Source of the DNA: Xanthomonas sp. DAR 35659 | GTDB lineage: Bacteria > Pseudomonadota > Gammaproteobacteria > Xanthomonadales > Xanthomonadaceae | Direction of reading: 5' to 3' | NCBI RefSeq assembly: GCF_041242975.1 | Contig: NZ_CP162488.1 | Location: 3,090,001-3,154,000 of the forward strand | Length of the DNA: 64,000 nt | Shown: positions 1-8,015 of the stretch, in pieces | Layout of the letters: each line of letters starts with the position of its first letter | How positions within the stretch are numbered: position 1 is the first letter of the stretch | The notes under the pieces: model-generated | What the model was told of the DNA's origin: nothing | What the model saw: only the letters and a program-made list of their open reading frames with translations | Databases searched by the model: none | Translations under genes and position numbers: made by a program

Positions 1-1
1 C

Positions 2-1006
2 AGCGTGCAGCATACGTTGCTAGCCGGACTGGACTACCAACGCACGCGCATCGACCAGGTCAGCCACAGCGGCGGCACCACCACGCCGCTGGACATTCGC
101 CACCCGGTCTACGGCGATCCGGTGCAGATGCCCGCGCCCTGGTACGACGGCATCGCCACGCTGAGCCAGACCGGGCTGTACGTGCAGGACCAGATCCGCT
201 GGCGCGAGCGTTGGCTGCTCACCGTCGGCGCGCGCTACGACCGTGCCGAAAGCCGCGTGGACAACCGCCTGGACGGCAGCCGCGGCAGCATCGTCGAACG
301 CAAGGCGAGCAAGCGCGCCGGCCTGACCTACGTGGCCGAGAACGGCTGGGCGCCGTATCTGAGCTACAGCGAATCGTTCGTGCCGACCGCGATGCGCGAC
401 CCGCGCAGCGGCCGCGCGTTCCGCGCGGAAACCGGCCGCCAGTACGAAGCCGGCCTGCGCTTCCAGCCCGACGGCGGCACGCAGACGTACAGCGCCGCCG
501 TGTTCGATCTGCGCCGGCGCAATTACCTGACCTACGATCCGGACTTCATCCCGCGCCAGACCGGCGAAACCCTGGTACGCGGCCTGGAACTGGAGACGTC
601 GCTGCAGCCACTGCCGCACTTGCACGTCGTCGGCTCCTACACCTACACCCCGACGGTCGAAGTCACCGCCAGCAGCAATCCGCGCGAACTGGGCAAGCCG
701 CTGTCGGCGGTGTCACGCCACGCCGCCGCGTTGTGGGCGGACTACCGCTTCGACAACGGCATCCGCGTCGGCCTCGGCGCCCGTTACACCGGCGCCAACC
801 GCGGCGACCTGGATGCCGCACGCGCCGAGGTGCCGGCGTTCACCGTGTTCGATGCGCTGCTCGGCTACGACCTCGATCGCTGGAACCTGGCCTTGAACGT
901 GCACAACCTCGGCGACAGGACCTACCTCAGCAACTGCGACGCCTACGACAACTGCTACTACGGCGAGCAGCGGCGCGTGACGGCCACGGCCACCTATCGC
1001 TGGTGA
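2..1006 (+). CDS. TonB-dependent siderophore receptor, C-terminal part (5' end outside window)
   Basis: Outer-membrane beta-barrel of a TonB-dependent receptor, probably for a ferric siderophore. The frame is open at the window edge, so only about 334 residues of barrel are visible and the signal peptide, TonB box and plug are missing. Visible signs are alternating amphipathic strands, the SYSESFVPT strand typical of FhuA/FpvA-like barrels, the late NLGDRTYLS turn, and a C-terminal aromatic residue (ending TYRW) as required for BAM-dependent insertion. It is followed by about 240 bp without a gene and then tRNA-Cys on the other strand. The siderophore class cannot be told from this part. Confidence 0.88.
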   Translation, partial: SVQHTLLAGLDYQRTRIDQVSHSGGTTTPLDIRHPVYGDPVQMPAPWYDGIATLSQTGLYVQDQIRWRERWLLTVGARYDRAESRVDNRLDGSRGSIVERKASKRAGLTYVAENGWAPYLSYSESFVPTAMRDPRSGRAFRAETGRQYEAGLRFQPDGGTQTYSAAVFDLRRRNYLTYDPDFIPRQTGETLVRGLELETSLQPLPHLHVVGSYTYTPTVEVTASSNPRELGKPLSAVSRHAAALWADYRFDNGIRVGLGARYTGANRGDLDAARAEVPAFTVFDALLGYDLDRWNLALNVHNLGDRTYLSNCDAYDNCYYGEQRRVTATATYRW

Positions 1007-1206
1007 AGCGGCGCGGGCGCGATGGCGATGCGTGCCGTGCGTCCACGGCATGCGCCGCGAGGCCAACGCCGCGCTGCGCATACCACCCTGCGGCGCCGGA
1101 CGTCTTGTTTGGCGCCACGGGCTCCATGGATGCCCACGCCGACGCAATGGCGGTGCCGGCACGCACGTACCACGATTGCGGAACACCGCGGCGAATTCCG
1201 GAACGG

Positions 1207-1229
1207 AAAAGGGCCGCGAAAAGCGGCCC
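1207..1229 (-). terminator. Rho-independent terminator of tRNA-Cys
   Basis: Read on the minus strand, a 7-bp GC stem (GGGCCGC/GCGGCCC) with a short A/T loop is followed by TTTT. It lies 17 bp beyond the CCA end of tRNA-Cys. Confidence 0.75.
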
Positions 1230-1246
1230 AAGTCGTTGTTTCTAGA

Positions 1247-1320
1247 TGGAGGCCTGGGTCGGAATTGAACCGGCGTACGCGGATTTGCAGTCCGCTGCAT
1301 AACCACTCTGCCACCAGGCC
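1247..1320 (-). tRNA. tRNA-Cys (GCA)
   Basis: A 74-nt cloverleaf is read on the minus strand. The acceptor stem is GGCCTGG/CCAGGCC, the discriminator is T, and CCA is encoded. The anticodon loop CTGCAAA gives anticodon GCA. The T arm is GCCGGTTCAATTCCGAC. In many gammaproteobacteria tRNA-Cys directly follows tRNA-Gly downstream of pgsA; here that tRNA-Gly is about 7.5 kb away at 8870-8945, with foreign-looking DNA between. Confidence 0.97.
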
Positions 1321-1360
1321 GGTGGACTGACGTCTTGCCGCGGCGCCTGAGGGCGCCCGA

Positions 1361-1386
1361 CAAAAACAAAGCCCCGCTGCCGGGGC
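1361..1386 (-). terminator. Minus-strand terminator upstream of tRNA-Cys
   Basis: Minus-strand GCCCCG/CGGGGC stem with a 4-nt loop, followed by a T-rich tract (TTTGTTTTTG). It would stop transcription entering tRNA-Cys from the island, so the tRNA needs its own promoter in 1321-1360 or read-through. Confidence 0.65.
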
Positions 1387-1697
1387 CTGGCGACGGACGT
1401 GGACGATGCCTGACGGCTCCTATCCAACACATTGATTCAAAAGGTCTTTTTGAACCAGCCCGACGCATGACGGACTGCATTGTGTACCAAGCCCCGCGGC
1501 TTGGCAAGCCTGCTCCGCGCATGTGCATGCGCGCGTGCGCGGCGCGATGCGGGCGCGGCACCTGCGCTGAACCAGCGGCGCGACTGGAATGCCGACCACA
1601 GCGCGGCAGCGGCGGCGGTAGACAAGCGCCGCAGCGCGCGAGTCCGCACGCTCGTGCGCTCTAGCATGCCTCCACACACACGAAACGAGACATCGCC
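1387..1697. other. Intergenic stretch, no gene recognised
   Basis: About 310 bp between the terminator and the pepsin-like gene. Open frames here are short and show no family signature. The region presumably carries the promoter of the plus-strand gene at 1698. Reading the minus strand gives a short frame ending near 1420 with no recognised match. Confidence 0.5.
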
Positions 1698-2897
1698 ATG
1701 AACCGATGGACACGCTGGAGCGCGGTCGCCCTGTGCCTGGCCGCGAGCGCGAGCGCCACCGCCGCCGCGCAGACCTGCGCGCTGCGCGCGCAGACCGTGG
1801 ACCTGCCGCTGGCCTCCAAGGCCACGCCGAAATTCGCTTACCAGGTGCGCGTGCAGCTCGGCAGCGATGCCGACGGCGACAGCGGCGGCAGCCAGGTGCT
1901 GGAGGTGGATACCGGCTCCACCGGCGTGGTGGTGCCGCTGAGCGACGCGCTACGCAGCGCCTGGGACGCCTCGACCACGCCCGGCCACATCTTCTACTCC
2001 AGCGACAGCAAGTATCACCCGGGCAAGTACGTGGACGTGCCGATGCGGCTCGGCGTCTCCCCCGATGGCACGACCGCGGCGGCGCGCGTCGACCACATCA
2101 CCGTGCTCGCCGCGCAGTGCACCTGCGATGTCGCCGGCGTCGCGCGGCAGCCCAAGCCGCTGGCGCAGGTGCCGGCCACGTGCGCTGGCTACAACGGCAG
2201 CCCCGCGCTGAGCAGCAGTACGCAGGTGCTGCGCAACTGCGCCACGATCTCCTCCAGCTTCGGCATGATGGGCGTGGGCTACGATCGCGGCGTCGACCCC
2301 GCGCGCAATCCCTTCCTCAACATCGCACCGATGCGCGCGAAGGCCATGAGCCCCGGCTACATCTTCGGCGCCAAGCGCATCACTCTGGGCGTCAGCGCGG
2401 ATGCGCTGAAGCACTTCGCCCTGGTCCCGTTGCAGCGCGGTCCGTCCAGCGCCGGCGTGCCGGGCGACTGGCAGGCGCCCACCGCCTGCGCCAGCTTCCC
2501 GGACAGCGGCAGCGACTACCGTGTCTGCGGCAAGCTGCTGCCGGACACCGGCGTGTCCTACATGATGCTCAACCCGGTGGTGCCGCCGCAGGTCCCCGCC
2601 GCCTTGCAGCAGACCGTGGCGGACGCCACCGACCCGCCGCGGACCTCGCGCGTCGTGCCCGACAAGACCCAGCTTCGGCTCGACGTCGTGGACGCCGGCG
2701 GACGCGCGGTGTTCGGTTACGGCTTCGCGGTCGGCGACGGCCAGCCGGCAACGCCGGACAGCGTGCAGTGGCGCGGACCGCTGCAGGCGCCGCCGGCGCA
2801 CATCAACAGCGGCCGGCACCTGCTCGCCGCGGGCGACTATGCCTACGACGCGGACTGCGGCCGCGCGGGGTTCCACGCCACCGCGAAACAACACTGA
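1698..2897 (+). CDS. Exported pepsin-like (two-DTG) hypothetical protein
   Basis: A 399-residue protein with a classical signal peptide (R3/R6, hydrophobic core 8-22, cleavage near AAA-QT at 24-25). It carries two Asp-Thr-Gly motifs, VDTGSTG at 70-76 and LPDTGVS at 281-287, about 210 residues apart. A FGMMGVGYD segment at 189-197 resembles the glycine-rich turn that follows the first lobe of pepsins. This spacing fits a two-lobed aspartic-protease fold, and bacterial DUF3443-like proteins also show a VDTGS motif. Several cysteines (27, 141, 143, 162, 181, 264, 277) suggest disulfides and a periplasmic or secreted location. It is the first island gene after tRNA-Cys. Catalytic activity is an inference; it could be an inactive fold relative. 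Confidence 0.6.
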   Translation: MNRWTRWSAVALCLAASASATAAAQTCALRAQTVDLPLASKATPKFAYQVRVQLGSDADGDSGGSQVLEVDTGSTGVVVPLSDALRSAWDASTTPGHIFYSSDSKYHPGKYVDVPMRLGVSPDGTTAAARVDHITVLAAQCTCDVAGVARQPKPLAQVPATCAGYNGSPALSSSTQVLRNCATISSSFGMMGVGYDRGVDPARNPFLNIAPMRAKAMSPGYIFGAKRITLGVSADALKHFALVPLQRGPSSAGVPGDWQAPTACASFPDSGSDYRVCGKLLPDTGVSYMMLNPVVPPQVPAALQQTVADATDPPRTSRVVPDKTQLRLDVVDAGGRAVFGYGFAVGDGQPATPDSVQWRGPLQAPPAHINSGRHLLAAGDYAYDADCGRAGFHATAKQH

Positions 2898-3403
2898 GCG
2901 GTGCGCCCGTCCCGCGTGGACGGGCCGCGCCATCGTGCTGCTGACGATCCCACGCCCCCATCCACGCGATGCGGCGCGGATGGGCGGCCCCGCGTACCTT
3001 CCGCTACAACGCCGAATACGATGCCCGGCGCAACGATCCGCGCAACGATCGCGCCTTCAACGGGGAGCCGCGAACGGATCGCGCGCCCACCCACTGGCTT
3101 CCCATCACTCCAAGGCGAGCGTTTCGCCATCCCGTGGCTGGCCTTGCGCCGCAATCGTCAGCAATAATCGATCCAAGGACGACGGACACGGAACAAAAGG
3201 ATGCATCTACAGCTCGGCACCTCCGGCGACGCAGGCCATGCGCAGCCATCGCAACCACTGCGCGAACACCTGAGTTCAGTCAGGACGTTGCGCCACGGCC
3301 ATGCGCGCCCGAATCCGCCGCAGCGCAAAACGCGCAGCCACGACGACGGCATCGCCTCCGCGCGCGATGTCGCGCCGGGCCACCGCCGTCGACAGTGCCG
3401 TCC
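2898..3403. other. Intergenic region, nothing recognised
   Basis: About 500 bp. Frames are open upstream of 3404 in the frame of the next gene, but their composition (Arg/Pro/Thr/Ala-rich, no family features) looks like non-coding GC-rich sequence. No terminator, RNA or repeat was recognised. Confidence 0.4.
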
Positions 3404-4297
3404 ATGAGCGCGCTGTCCGGGTTCGAGGCCCTGTCGCGTGAGACCGGCATCGCGCTGCCGCCATTGCTGCACGCGCTGCTCGCCAGCGGCAACACCACCT
3501 ATTTCCCGCAGTGGTTCGATGCGTGGAAGGACCCCGAGCAGCCACGCGTGGTGCCCTTCCTCAGTTGGTGGGACTACGAGTGGATCGATGCCGAAGAAAG
3601 CGCACACGGGATCGCCAGGTGGCTGCACCCCGAAGCACAGGAAGGCCGCCGCTTCCTGCCGTTCGCCCAATCCGGCGCCGGCGATCTCTACTGTCTGGTG
3701 CCCGACGACGCCGGCAACGTCGGGGTCGCCCTGGCATGGCACGACAACGACCGCTGCAAGATCGGGCACCGCACGTTCGACGATTTCGTGTATGCGCGGT
3801 ATCTGGAGACGCTGGGCGATGCCAGTCACCTGACCGACGACTACGGCGACCTGACCGCCGCGGCGATCGCCGCCGACATCCGCAGCGTGAGCGGCTTGAT
3901 GGACCCGCAGCGCGGCGAACGGCTGCGCCAGTTGTGCCAACGCCCGCTGGTACTGCACGATCTGCGTCGCGGCCCCAGAGCCTGCGTCGAGCAGGTTCCC
4001 GCCTTCATCTCGCAGCAGGAACTGGAAGGGTATCTCGCGGAACTCGCCGAAGCGCTGCCGCCTTTCACCATCACGATGCGCTATGAGATGGCGGCACGCG
4101 ACCATGGCAGCGCCGCATCGCCTCCACCGCCACCGCCGCCACCGCCACCGCCCGATTGGCTCGAACTGGCGAAACAGCCAGGCACCAAGATGCAGGCGAT
4201 CCGCGCCTACCAGCAGGAATGCGCCTGCACGCTGGCGGAGGCGAAACAGGCGATCGACGACTTCCTCGCCTCGGCGCGGGAGAACCGACTACCCTGA
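3404..4297 (+). CDS. SMI1/KNR4 (SUKH)-like protein with polyproline linker and L7/L12-like tail
   Basis: A 297-residue cytosolic protein; the start is the ATG before SALSGFEAL. Residues 1-110 have the aromatic and acidic pattern of SUKH proteins (YFPQWFDAWKDPEQ, FLPFAQSGAGDLYCL, DDFVYARYLE). These are often immunity proteins against polymorphic toxins. Near residue 240 there is a run of 11 prolines, then a 50-residue segment (KMQAIRAYQQECACTLAEAKQAIDDFL) resembling the C-terminal domain of ribosomal protein L7/L12. No toxin gene is next to it; it is an orphan in the island. The SUKH assignment is by pattern only, and an immunity role is inferred from the family. Confidence 0.65.
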   Translation: MSALSGFEALSRETGIALPPLLHALLASGNTTYFPQWFDAWKDPEQPRVVPFLSWWDYEWIDAEESAHGIARWLHPEAQEGRRFLPFAQSGAGDLYCLVPDDAGNVGVALAWHDNDRCKIGHRTFDDFVYARYLETLGDASHLTDDYGDLTAAAIAADIRSVSGLMDPQRGERLRQLCQRPLVLHDLRRGPRACVEQVPAFISQQELEGYLAELAEALPPFTITMRYEMAARDHGSAASPPPPPPPPPPPDWLELAKQPGTKMQAIRAYQQECACTLAEAKQAIDDFLASARENRLP

Positions 4298-4702
4298 TGC
4301 TTCAGCACGTAGCGCGCGCGCCCGGCGACGCTCCCTGCCAAGGCCTTGGCACCCCGCCACACTTTCCGGCGCAAGCTGCTCGATGGCCGGTGTCATCTGT
4401 TGCGTGCTCAACTCAAGCGCAACAAACCCGAAGCGTCCGATGGCTGACTGAGGCAGGACGCTCTCTGGCCGATCAGCAAGGCCCTATCGGGCAAGATGCG
4501 GGCGCATCTGCAGTCCCAAGGCATGGATGGCATCCCGATGAGTCGCAGATCGTGACGAGCCATCGGCCATCGATTGCCACAGGCTAGCAAATGGCCTCAC
4601 AGGTCATCGTTTGACCTGGCAGAAGTCTCCGACCTCGATGAAAGGCAGACTGGAGCACTTCGCCTGCGCCGCAATGCACTCGCCGCGGCGACGGCAAGAC
4701 AC
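4298..4702. other. Intergenic region, possible decayed coding sequence
   Basis: About 400 bp between convergent genes. A short plus-strand frame near 4443-4555 (LRQDALWPISKALSGKMRAHL, in part) has a protein-like composition and could be a fragment of a lost gene. No convincing family match; no terminator was seen. Confidence 0.3.
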
Positions 4703-5167
4703 TCATTCGCACTCGAAATGAATGTCGATCGGATGATGGTTGCGGTCCTCGCGCGTTCTTGCCATGCAGGACCGGATGTCGTCGCTGGCGCGCTTGTAGA
4801 CTTGCACCGCGCCAGCGGCACCGTATTCGCACACCAGATAGATTCCGTAAGGATCCTTGCGGTCGAATTTCCAGAAGGCCACCGAGACCCCGGATGATGC
4901 CTGCTCCTCGCCACTGTCGGAGATCAGCGAGGCCAAATCGCGCGGGTGCCCCGAAAAGACCGCCATGGAGAAGAATGGCAGCGACGTGGCGCCCTTGAGA
5001 ATGACCTGGGTCCCTTCGGGTACATCCTGGGCATGCAGTACGGTCTCTGAAACGGTGAGCGATGTCGGGCAGTCCAGGGTGTCCTTGGCCAACGCCACGT
5101 CGCAGAGGAACAGCCCAGCCAGCGACAATGCCGCCATCACCGTGGCGGAAAAATGCTTGAATGACAC
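4703..5167 (-). CDS. STY0301-family exported protein
   Basis: A 154-residue protein starting at GTG 5167, chosen because AGGAG lies 7 nt upstream and the frame then opens with a clean signal peptide (SFKHFSATVMAALSLAGLF, cleavage after VALA). The mature part follows the STY0301 pattern: an early DCPTSLTVSE, a middle AFWKFD...GIYLVCEYG, and a closing CE, with four cysteines likely to form disulfides. It lies 26 nt after the larger exported-protein gene at 5194-6288 and is probably co-transcribed. The family is named after a Salmonella Typhi locus and its function is unknown; a periplasmic role is inferred. It is part of the tRNA-flanked island. Confidence 0.7.
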   Translation of the reverse strand: MSFKHFSATVMAALSLAGLFLCDVALAKDTLDCPTSLTVSETVLHAQDVPEGTQVILKGATSLPFFSMAVFSGHPRDLASLISDSGEEQASSGVSVAFWKFDRKDPYGIYLVCEYGAAGAVQVYKRASDDIRSCMARTREDRNHHPIDIHFECE

Positions 5168-5193
5168 GCGAATGCTCCTGGATGTCACTGGGT

Positions 5194-6288
5194 TTATTGT
5201 TTGGAGTGCAACGGTGGCAACAGGTGCACGAGCGCAATAGGCTGCGCGACGCCATCCGGGTGGCACTGGCGAAGGCGCTCGGTCTCCGCAAGCGCCTCGG
5301 CCTGCTCCCAGGTCACCCGGATCAATGCATACCGATGACGCGACACCGACTGGGTCGGCCCGGTATCGATCGCGCTGTACCCCGAAAGGCAGTCCGAGGC
5401 GGCCCTGGCCAGCCGTGCCGCGCTCAGGGTGCGGTAGAAGCCCGCGACGACGGCCTGCACCTGCGGCGGCGCGGGCTCTTCGGAAAACACCCGATCACGG
5501 GCATCCCACGTCAGTTGGCGAGCGGACACGGTATCCGCCGCATCGTCATAGGGAGAAAAAAACAGCGAGACGTAGACAGGCGCGTGGCGTTTGGGGAGCG
5601 CGACCCAGGACACATAGGGCCCCTGCGGTTCTGCCTTGGACCACGCCACCTTCAACTCTCCAGACACCGCCGCCAACAGGACATGGTGACGCTTCGGATG
5701 CTCGAATCCCGCGGTCTGCGTCACGAGCAGCGCGTGGGCACCTGTCTGCTCGCCCCGCCCCAGCGGCACCACATCGGCAGACACGGCGACCTGATCCTCC
5801 TCCTCGCCTGTCATCCATACACGCGGCAGAGCAGCCCCAAAAAAAGCGATGGGGTCAGCGGTGTACGCTCGGGCATCGGCTCCCCAAGCCGGCGCGCTCG
5901 GCGCGTTCCACATCAACCTGACTGCAGGCTTGTCACTGCCGCCCTTTGCGCTTCTTCCCGCTGTTTCTCCTTCCGATGGTCTTGCGAGCAGGCGCACTTC
6001 AAAAGGGCATGCGGCACCGTCACATGGAATCAGGGAGAGCTCGTAGGTCAGCAGGCGCCGACCGTCGGGCGCAACATCTGCGGGAAGAGATTCGAGCACT
6101 TGCCGGACCGGCGCGTCGGCCATGACGTGGTCAGCCGGCGCCGAAATCCGTTCCGCGTCGGCGACATGCCCCACACCGACCACATCATCGGCGGCGAAAG
6201 CGGGACTGGCGGCGTGCAGGCCGCACATCATCGCGGCCGCGGCAAAGGCGACCGCTTGTGCGATGCGAAGCACTTGCGCTAGCAGCAC
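5194..6288 (-). CDS. Exported hypothetical protein, partner of STY0301-like gene
   Basis: A 364-residue protein. GTG 6288 is preferred over the longer frame (ATG 6369) because AGGAG lies 8 nt upstream and the product then begins with a signal peptide (LLAQVLRIAQAVAFAAAAMM, cleavage near AFA-AD). The rest has no recognised domain: a beta-rich, Trp-containing region with one CDGAAC pair in the N-terminal half and a final segment with SDCLSG and RQCHPD cysteines. Its start overlaps the end of the small frame at 6279-6698, suggesting translational coupling. Together with the STY0301-like gene it forms a two-gene exported pair of unknown function. Confidence 0.6.
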   Translation of the reverse strand: MLLAQVLRIAQAVAFAAAAMMCGLHAASPAFAADDVVGVGHVADAERISAPADHVMADAPVRQVLESLPADVAPDGRRLLTYELSLIPCDGAACPFEVRLLARPSEGETAGRSAKGGSDKPAVRLMWNAPSAPAWGADARAYTADPIAFFGAALPRVWMTGEEEDQVAVSADVVPLGRGEQTGAHALLVTQTAGFEHPKRHHVLLAAVSGELKVAWSKAEPQGPYVSWVALPKRHAPVYVSLFFSPYDDAADTVSARQLTWDARDRVFSEEPAPPQVQAVVAGFYRTLSAARLARAASDCLSGYSAIDTGPTQSVSRHRYALIRVTWEQAEALAETERLRQCHPDGVAQPIALVHLLPPLHSKQ

Positions 6289-6698
6289 GTGGAGCACTCC
6301 TGGTTCATCCGCGGCTCGGCGCGATGCCTGAGCCAGCAGGGATGCAAGTTGTCCTTCGGCCAGCCCCATGGTGCCTCTTCCCTATGTCTTCCGATGCCAA
6401 GCCGTTCCACTGGGCGATCCCCTGCCGAGGAATCGGCCCCATCGGCATGACGACTCCATCCAGATTTCGGGAGAGTGAAGGTTACCCAGACCGGATCGAG
6501 GCTGAAGTTCGCCAGGCCCCGCACCTCGATCTCGCGCGCGACGTCGACACGACGGCCATCGCCCGGGAACCCGATCGTATCGCCGAGCTCATGGTGCCTG
6601 GCTGAGGGATGAAATGACATTCCATGAAGATGGATTTTCAAGGCATGAACTTGCTTTTCCGATGGAGGAGCGGCTGTAAAACCCAATGATTGCGACAT
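6279..6698 (-). CDS. Hypothetical protein, possibly first gene of the exported-pair operon
   Basis: A 139-residue open frame from ATG 6698 with AGAAGAG 4 nt upstream. It ends 10 nt inside the next gene, so its stop region contains that gene's ribosome binding site. The N-terminal half (HALKIHLHGMSFHP, FSLDPVWVTFTLPK) reads like protein; the C-terminal half is Arg/Trp/Pro-rich and less convincing. No signal peptide or family is recognised. It may be a real small gene or a decayed one. Confidence 0.35.
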   Translation of the reverse strand: MSQSLGFTAAPPSEKQVHALKIHLHGMSFHPSARHHELGDTIGFPGDGRRVDVAREIEVRGLANFSLDPVWVTFTLPKSGWSRHADGADSSAGDRPVERLGIGRHREEAPWGWPKDNLHPCWLRHRAEPRMNQECSTCC

Positions 6699-7148
6699 CG
6701 GACTCTTCTGATTTCCATTTGGAAGACGAACGAGAGGCCGGCTTCCCCACCCGCAACAGTCGACATGGGGCCGTCATCTAGTGCCCCTTCCAATCAAGCG
6801 CCGGATCGTGAAAACCACCGCACCTTTCTCGACACAGATGTCGTCCCGACCGACGAGGACATCGAGACCAGTACGTATCTCGTCAGCCGCCCTTGGGTGG
6901 AGCACATGCTTGCGTAGTGCCGGCGCATAGTCATCCGGGTGAGCGTTGCTGCATTCAACCCACACGCCCTTGAAGAGAGCAGTCAGGGCCGGGACCGCCT
7001 GCCCGCCGCCTCACGCCGAGCTCGCCACCAGCACCGACGCCAGCCCGCTCCGGTCAAGGGTGTAGTCCCTGCCGACTGTCCTGGTCCGCCGCACGGCAGT
7101 AGCTGTCGACGCCATCGACATTTCGCCCGGGCCGCTGGGCACCAACCT
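6699..7148. other. Degenerate region of the island
   Basis: No intact gene is recognised. A minus-strand 63-codon frame at 6774-6965 (starting MWVECSNAHPDDYAPALRKH) has plausible composition but no known family. The right part leads into an ISL3 transposase fragment, so this is likely scarred mobile DNA. Confidence 0.35.
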
Positions 7149-7292
7149 GGCCGAGACATCAACAACAAGATCAGAGCCATCAAACGCACGACCCACGGCT
7201 ACCGCGATGACACCTACGTCTTCCTGAAGATCAGGGCCGCTTCCCAGGACTTGGGTGGAACCAAGAAAAAAAGGCCCTTCATCTGCCGATGA
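7149..7292 (+). pseudogene. ISL3-family transposase, C-terminal remnant
   Basis: Codons from 7149 encode GRDINNKIRAIKRTTHGYRD, then DTYVFLKIRAA. This matches the conserved end of ISL3-type DDE transposases (NNKIKxIKRxxxGYRDxxYFxLKI). The upstream catalytic region is absent and no initiation codon with a sensible protein precedes it, so it is a fragment. The last codons run into the terminator-like hairpin at 7265-7302. Confidence 0.7.
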
Positions 7293-7302
7293 AAGGCCTT
7301 TC
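7265..7302. terminator. Bidirectional terminator-like hairpin
   Basis: A-run, AAAGGCCCTTCATC, loop TGCC, then GATGAAAGGCCTTT: a 14-bp stem with one mismatch and T-rich tracts on both sides. It could end transcription of the ISL3 remnant in either direction. Confidence 0.65.
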
Positions 7303-7427
7303 GTTTCAAAACTGATTCAGGGCCGGAGTGTATTTCTCCCAGTCCTCCCTCAGCTCCCGGGCCACAGCCTGGCGAAGTCGAACGAGGTCAGCAGCAAGCG
7401 CTTGCCTGGGTCAGCGGGCGAAACCGG

Positions 7428-7754
7428 TCAAGGTGTGTAGCCCCACGCCGCGATGATGGATTGCAACATCGCTTGATTCGTCGGGTTCGTGGTCACGCCC
7501 GGACATGTCATCAGATAGGTCCGGCGTGCCGCGGCCGTGGCCGGCGGGTTGAAAGCCGGGCTCCATACCTGGATGGCGTGGAAGACCGCGATCGGCGCTG
7601 TACATTGGGGACTCGGAGCACCTGCGCCAGTCACGCTGGCCATGCAAAGAAAGACCGAGCAAGGATCGGGCGCCTGGGCGCGAGCAGGAGTGCTCAAGCC
7701 AAGGCCTAAAGCCGCAGCCAGCGCGAGAGTAGCGGAAACGGTGCGTAGCTTCAT
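7428..7754 (-). CDS. trbM: TrbM/KikA-family exported conjugation-type protein
   Basis: A 108-residue protein. The start ATG 7754 has GGAGGT 7 nt upstream. The signal peptide (KLRTVSATLALAAALGLGLS, cleavage after ARA) is followed by DPCSVFLCMASVTGAG, a QCTAPIAVF segment and RRTYLMTCPGV. These are the cysteine-spaced features of TrbM-type proteins found in conjugative transfer regions. Such proteins act in the periplasm, possibly with the mating-pair apparatus. No other transfer gene is present, so this is a leftover of a conjugative or integrative element. The gene itself looks intact. Confidence 0.72.
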   Translation of the reverse strand: MKLRTVSATLALAAALGLGLSTPARAQAPDPCSVFLCMASVTGAGAPSPQCTAPIAVFHAIQVWSPAFNPPATAAARRTYLMTCPGVTTNPTNQAMLQSIIAAWGYTP

Positions 7755-7853
7755 GATGAATACCTCCATGGTAGTGGTTGAAACGACGTGCTTGTCTTTG
7801 GGCGACTTGTGATCAGCGTGGCTCCGCGGGACAACGCCGGCGCCGCTTGCCAT

Positions 7854-8015
7854 CTATGACGTCAGCTGGATTAGGCAATGCGTGATTCTCGGCATGGCGG
7901 GCAGCTTTAGTCGGTTCGTGGAAGCGGACGGCGCGGCCCAAGGGATGCGGTGCAGTTGTATCAAGTCTTCCGCTCGAAGGTGGGTATAGCGCTCCAGCAT
8001 CTGCATAGCAGCCAT
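7854..8015 (-). pseudogene. Tyrosine recombinase (integrase) C-terminal remnant
   Basis: The minus-strand frame encodes MQMLERYTHLRAEDL, the segment around the catalytic tyrosine of XerC/phage-type integrases. The usual preceding GHSS motif is out of frame (a GAGCACTC just upstream reads EHS in another frame), and the catalytic Arg/His boxes are not found. The remaining tail (IQLHRIPWAAPS onwards) is unrelated to the family. It lies about 0.85 kb from tRNA-Gly, where an island integrase would be expected. Confidence 0.65.

Noticed and set aside
1321..1700. Duplicate tRNA-Gly 3' end as the island's far attachment site
   Set aside because: I looked for the tRNA-Gly T-arm/acceptor sequence near the tRNA-Cys side and did not find it, so no attachment site is annotated.
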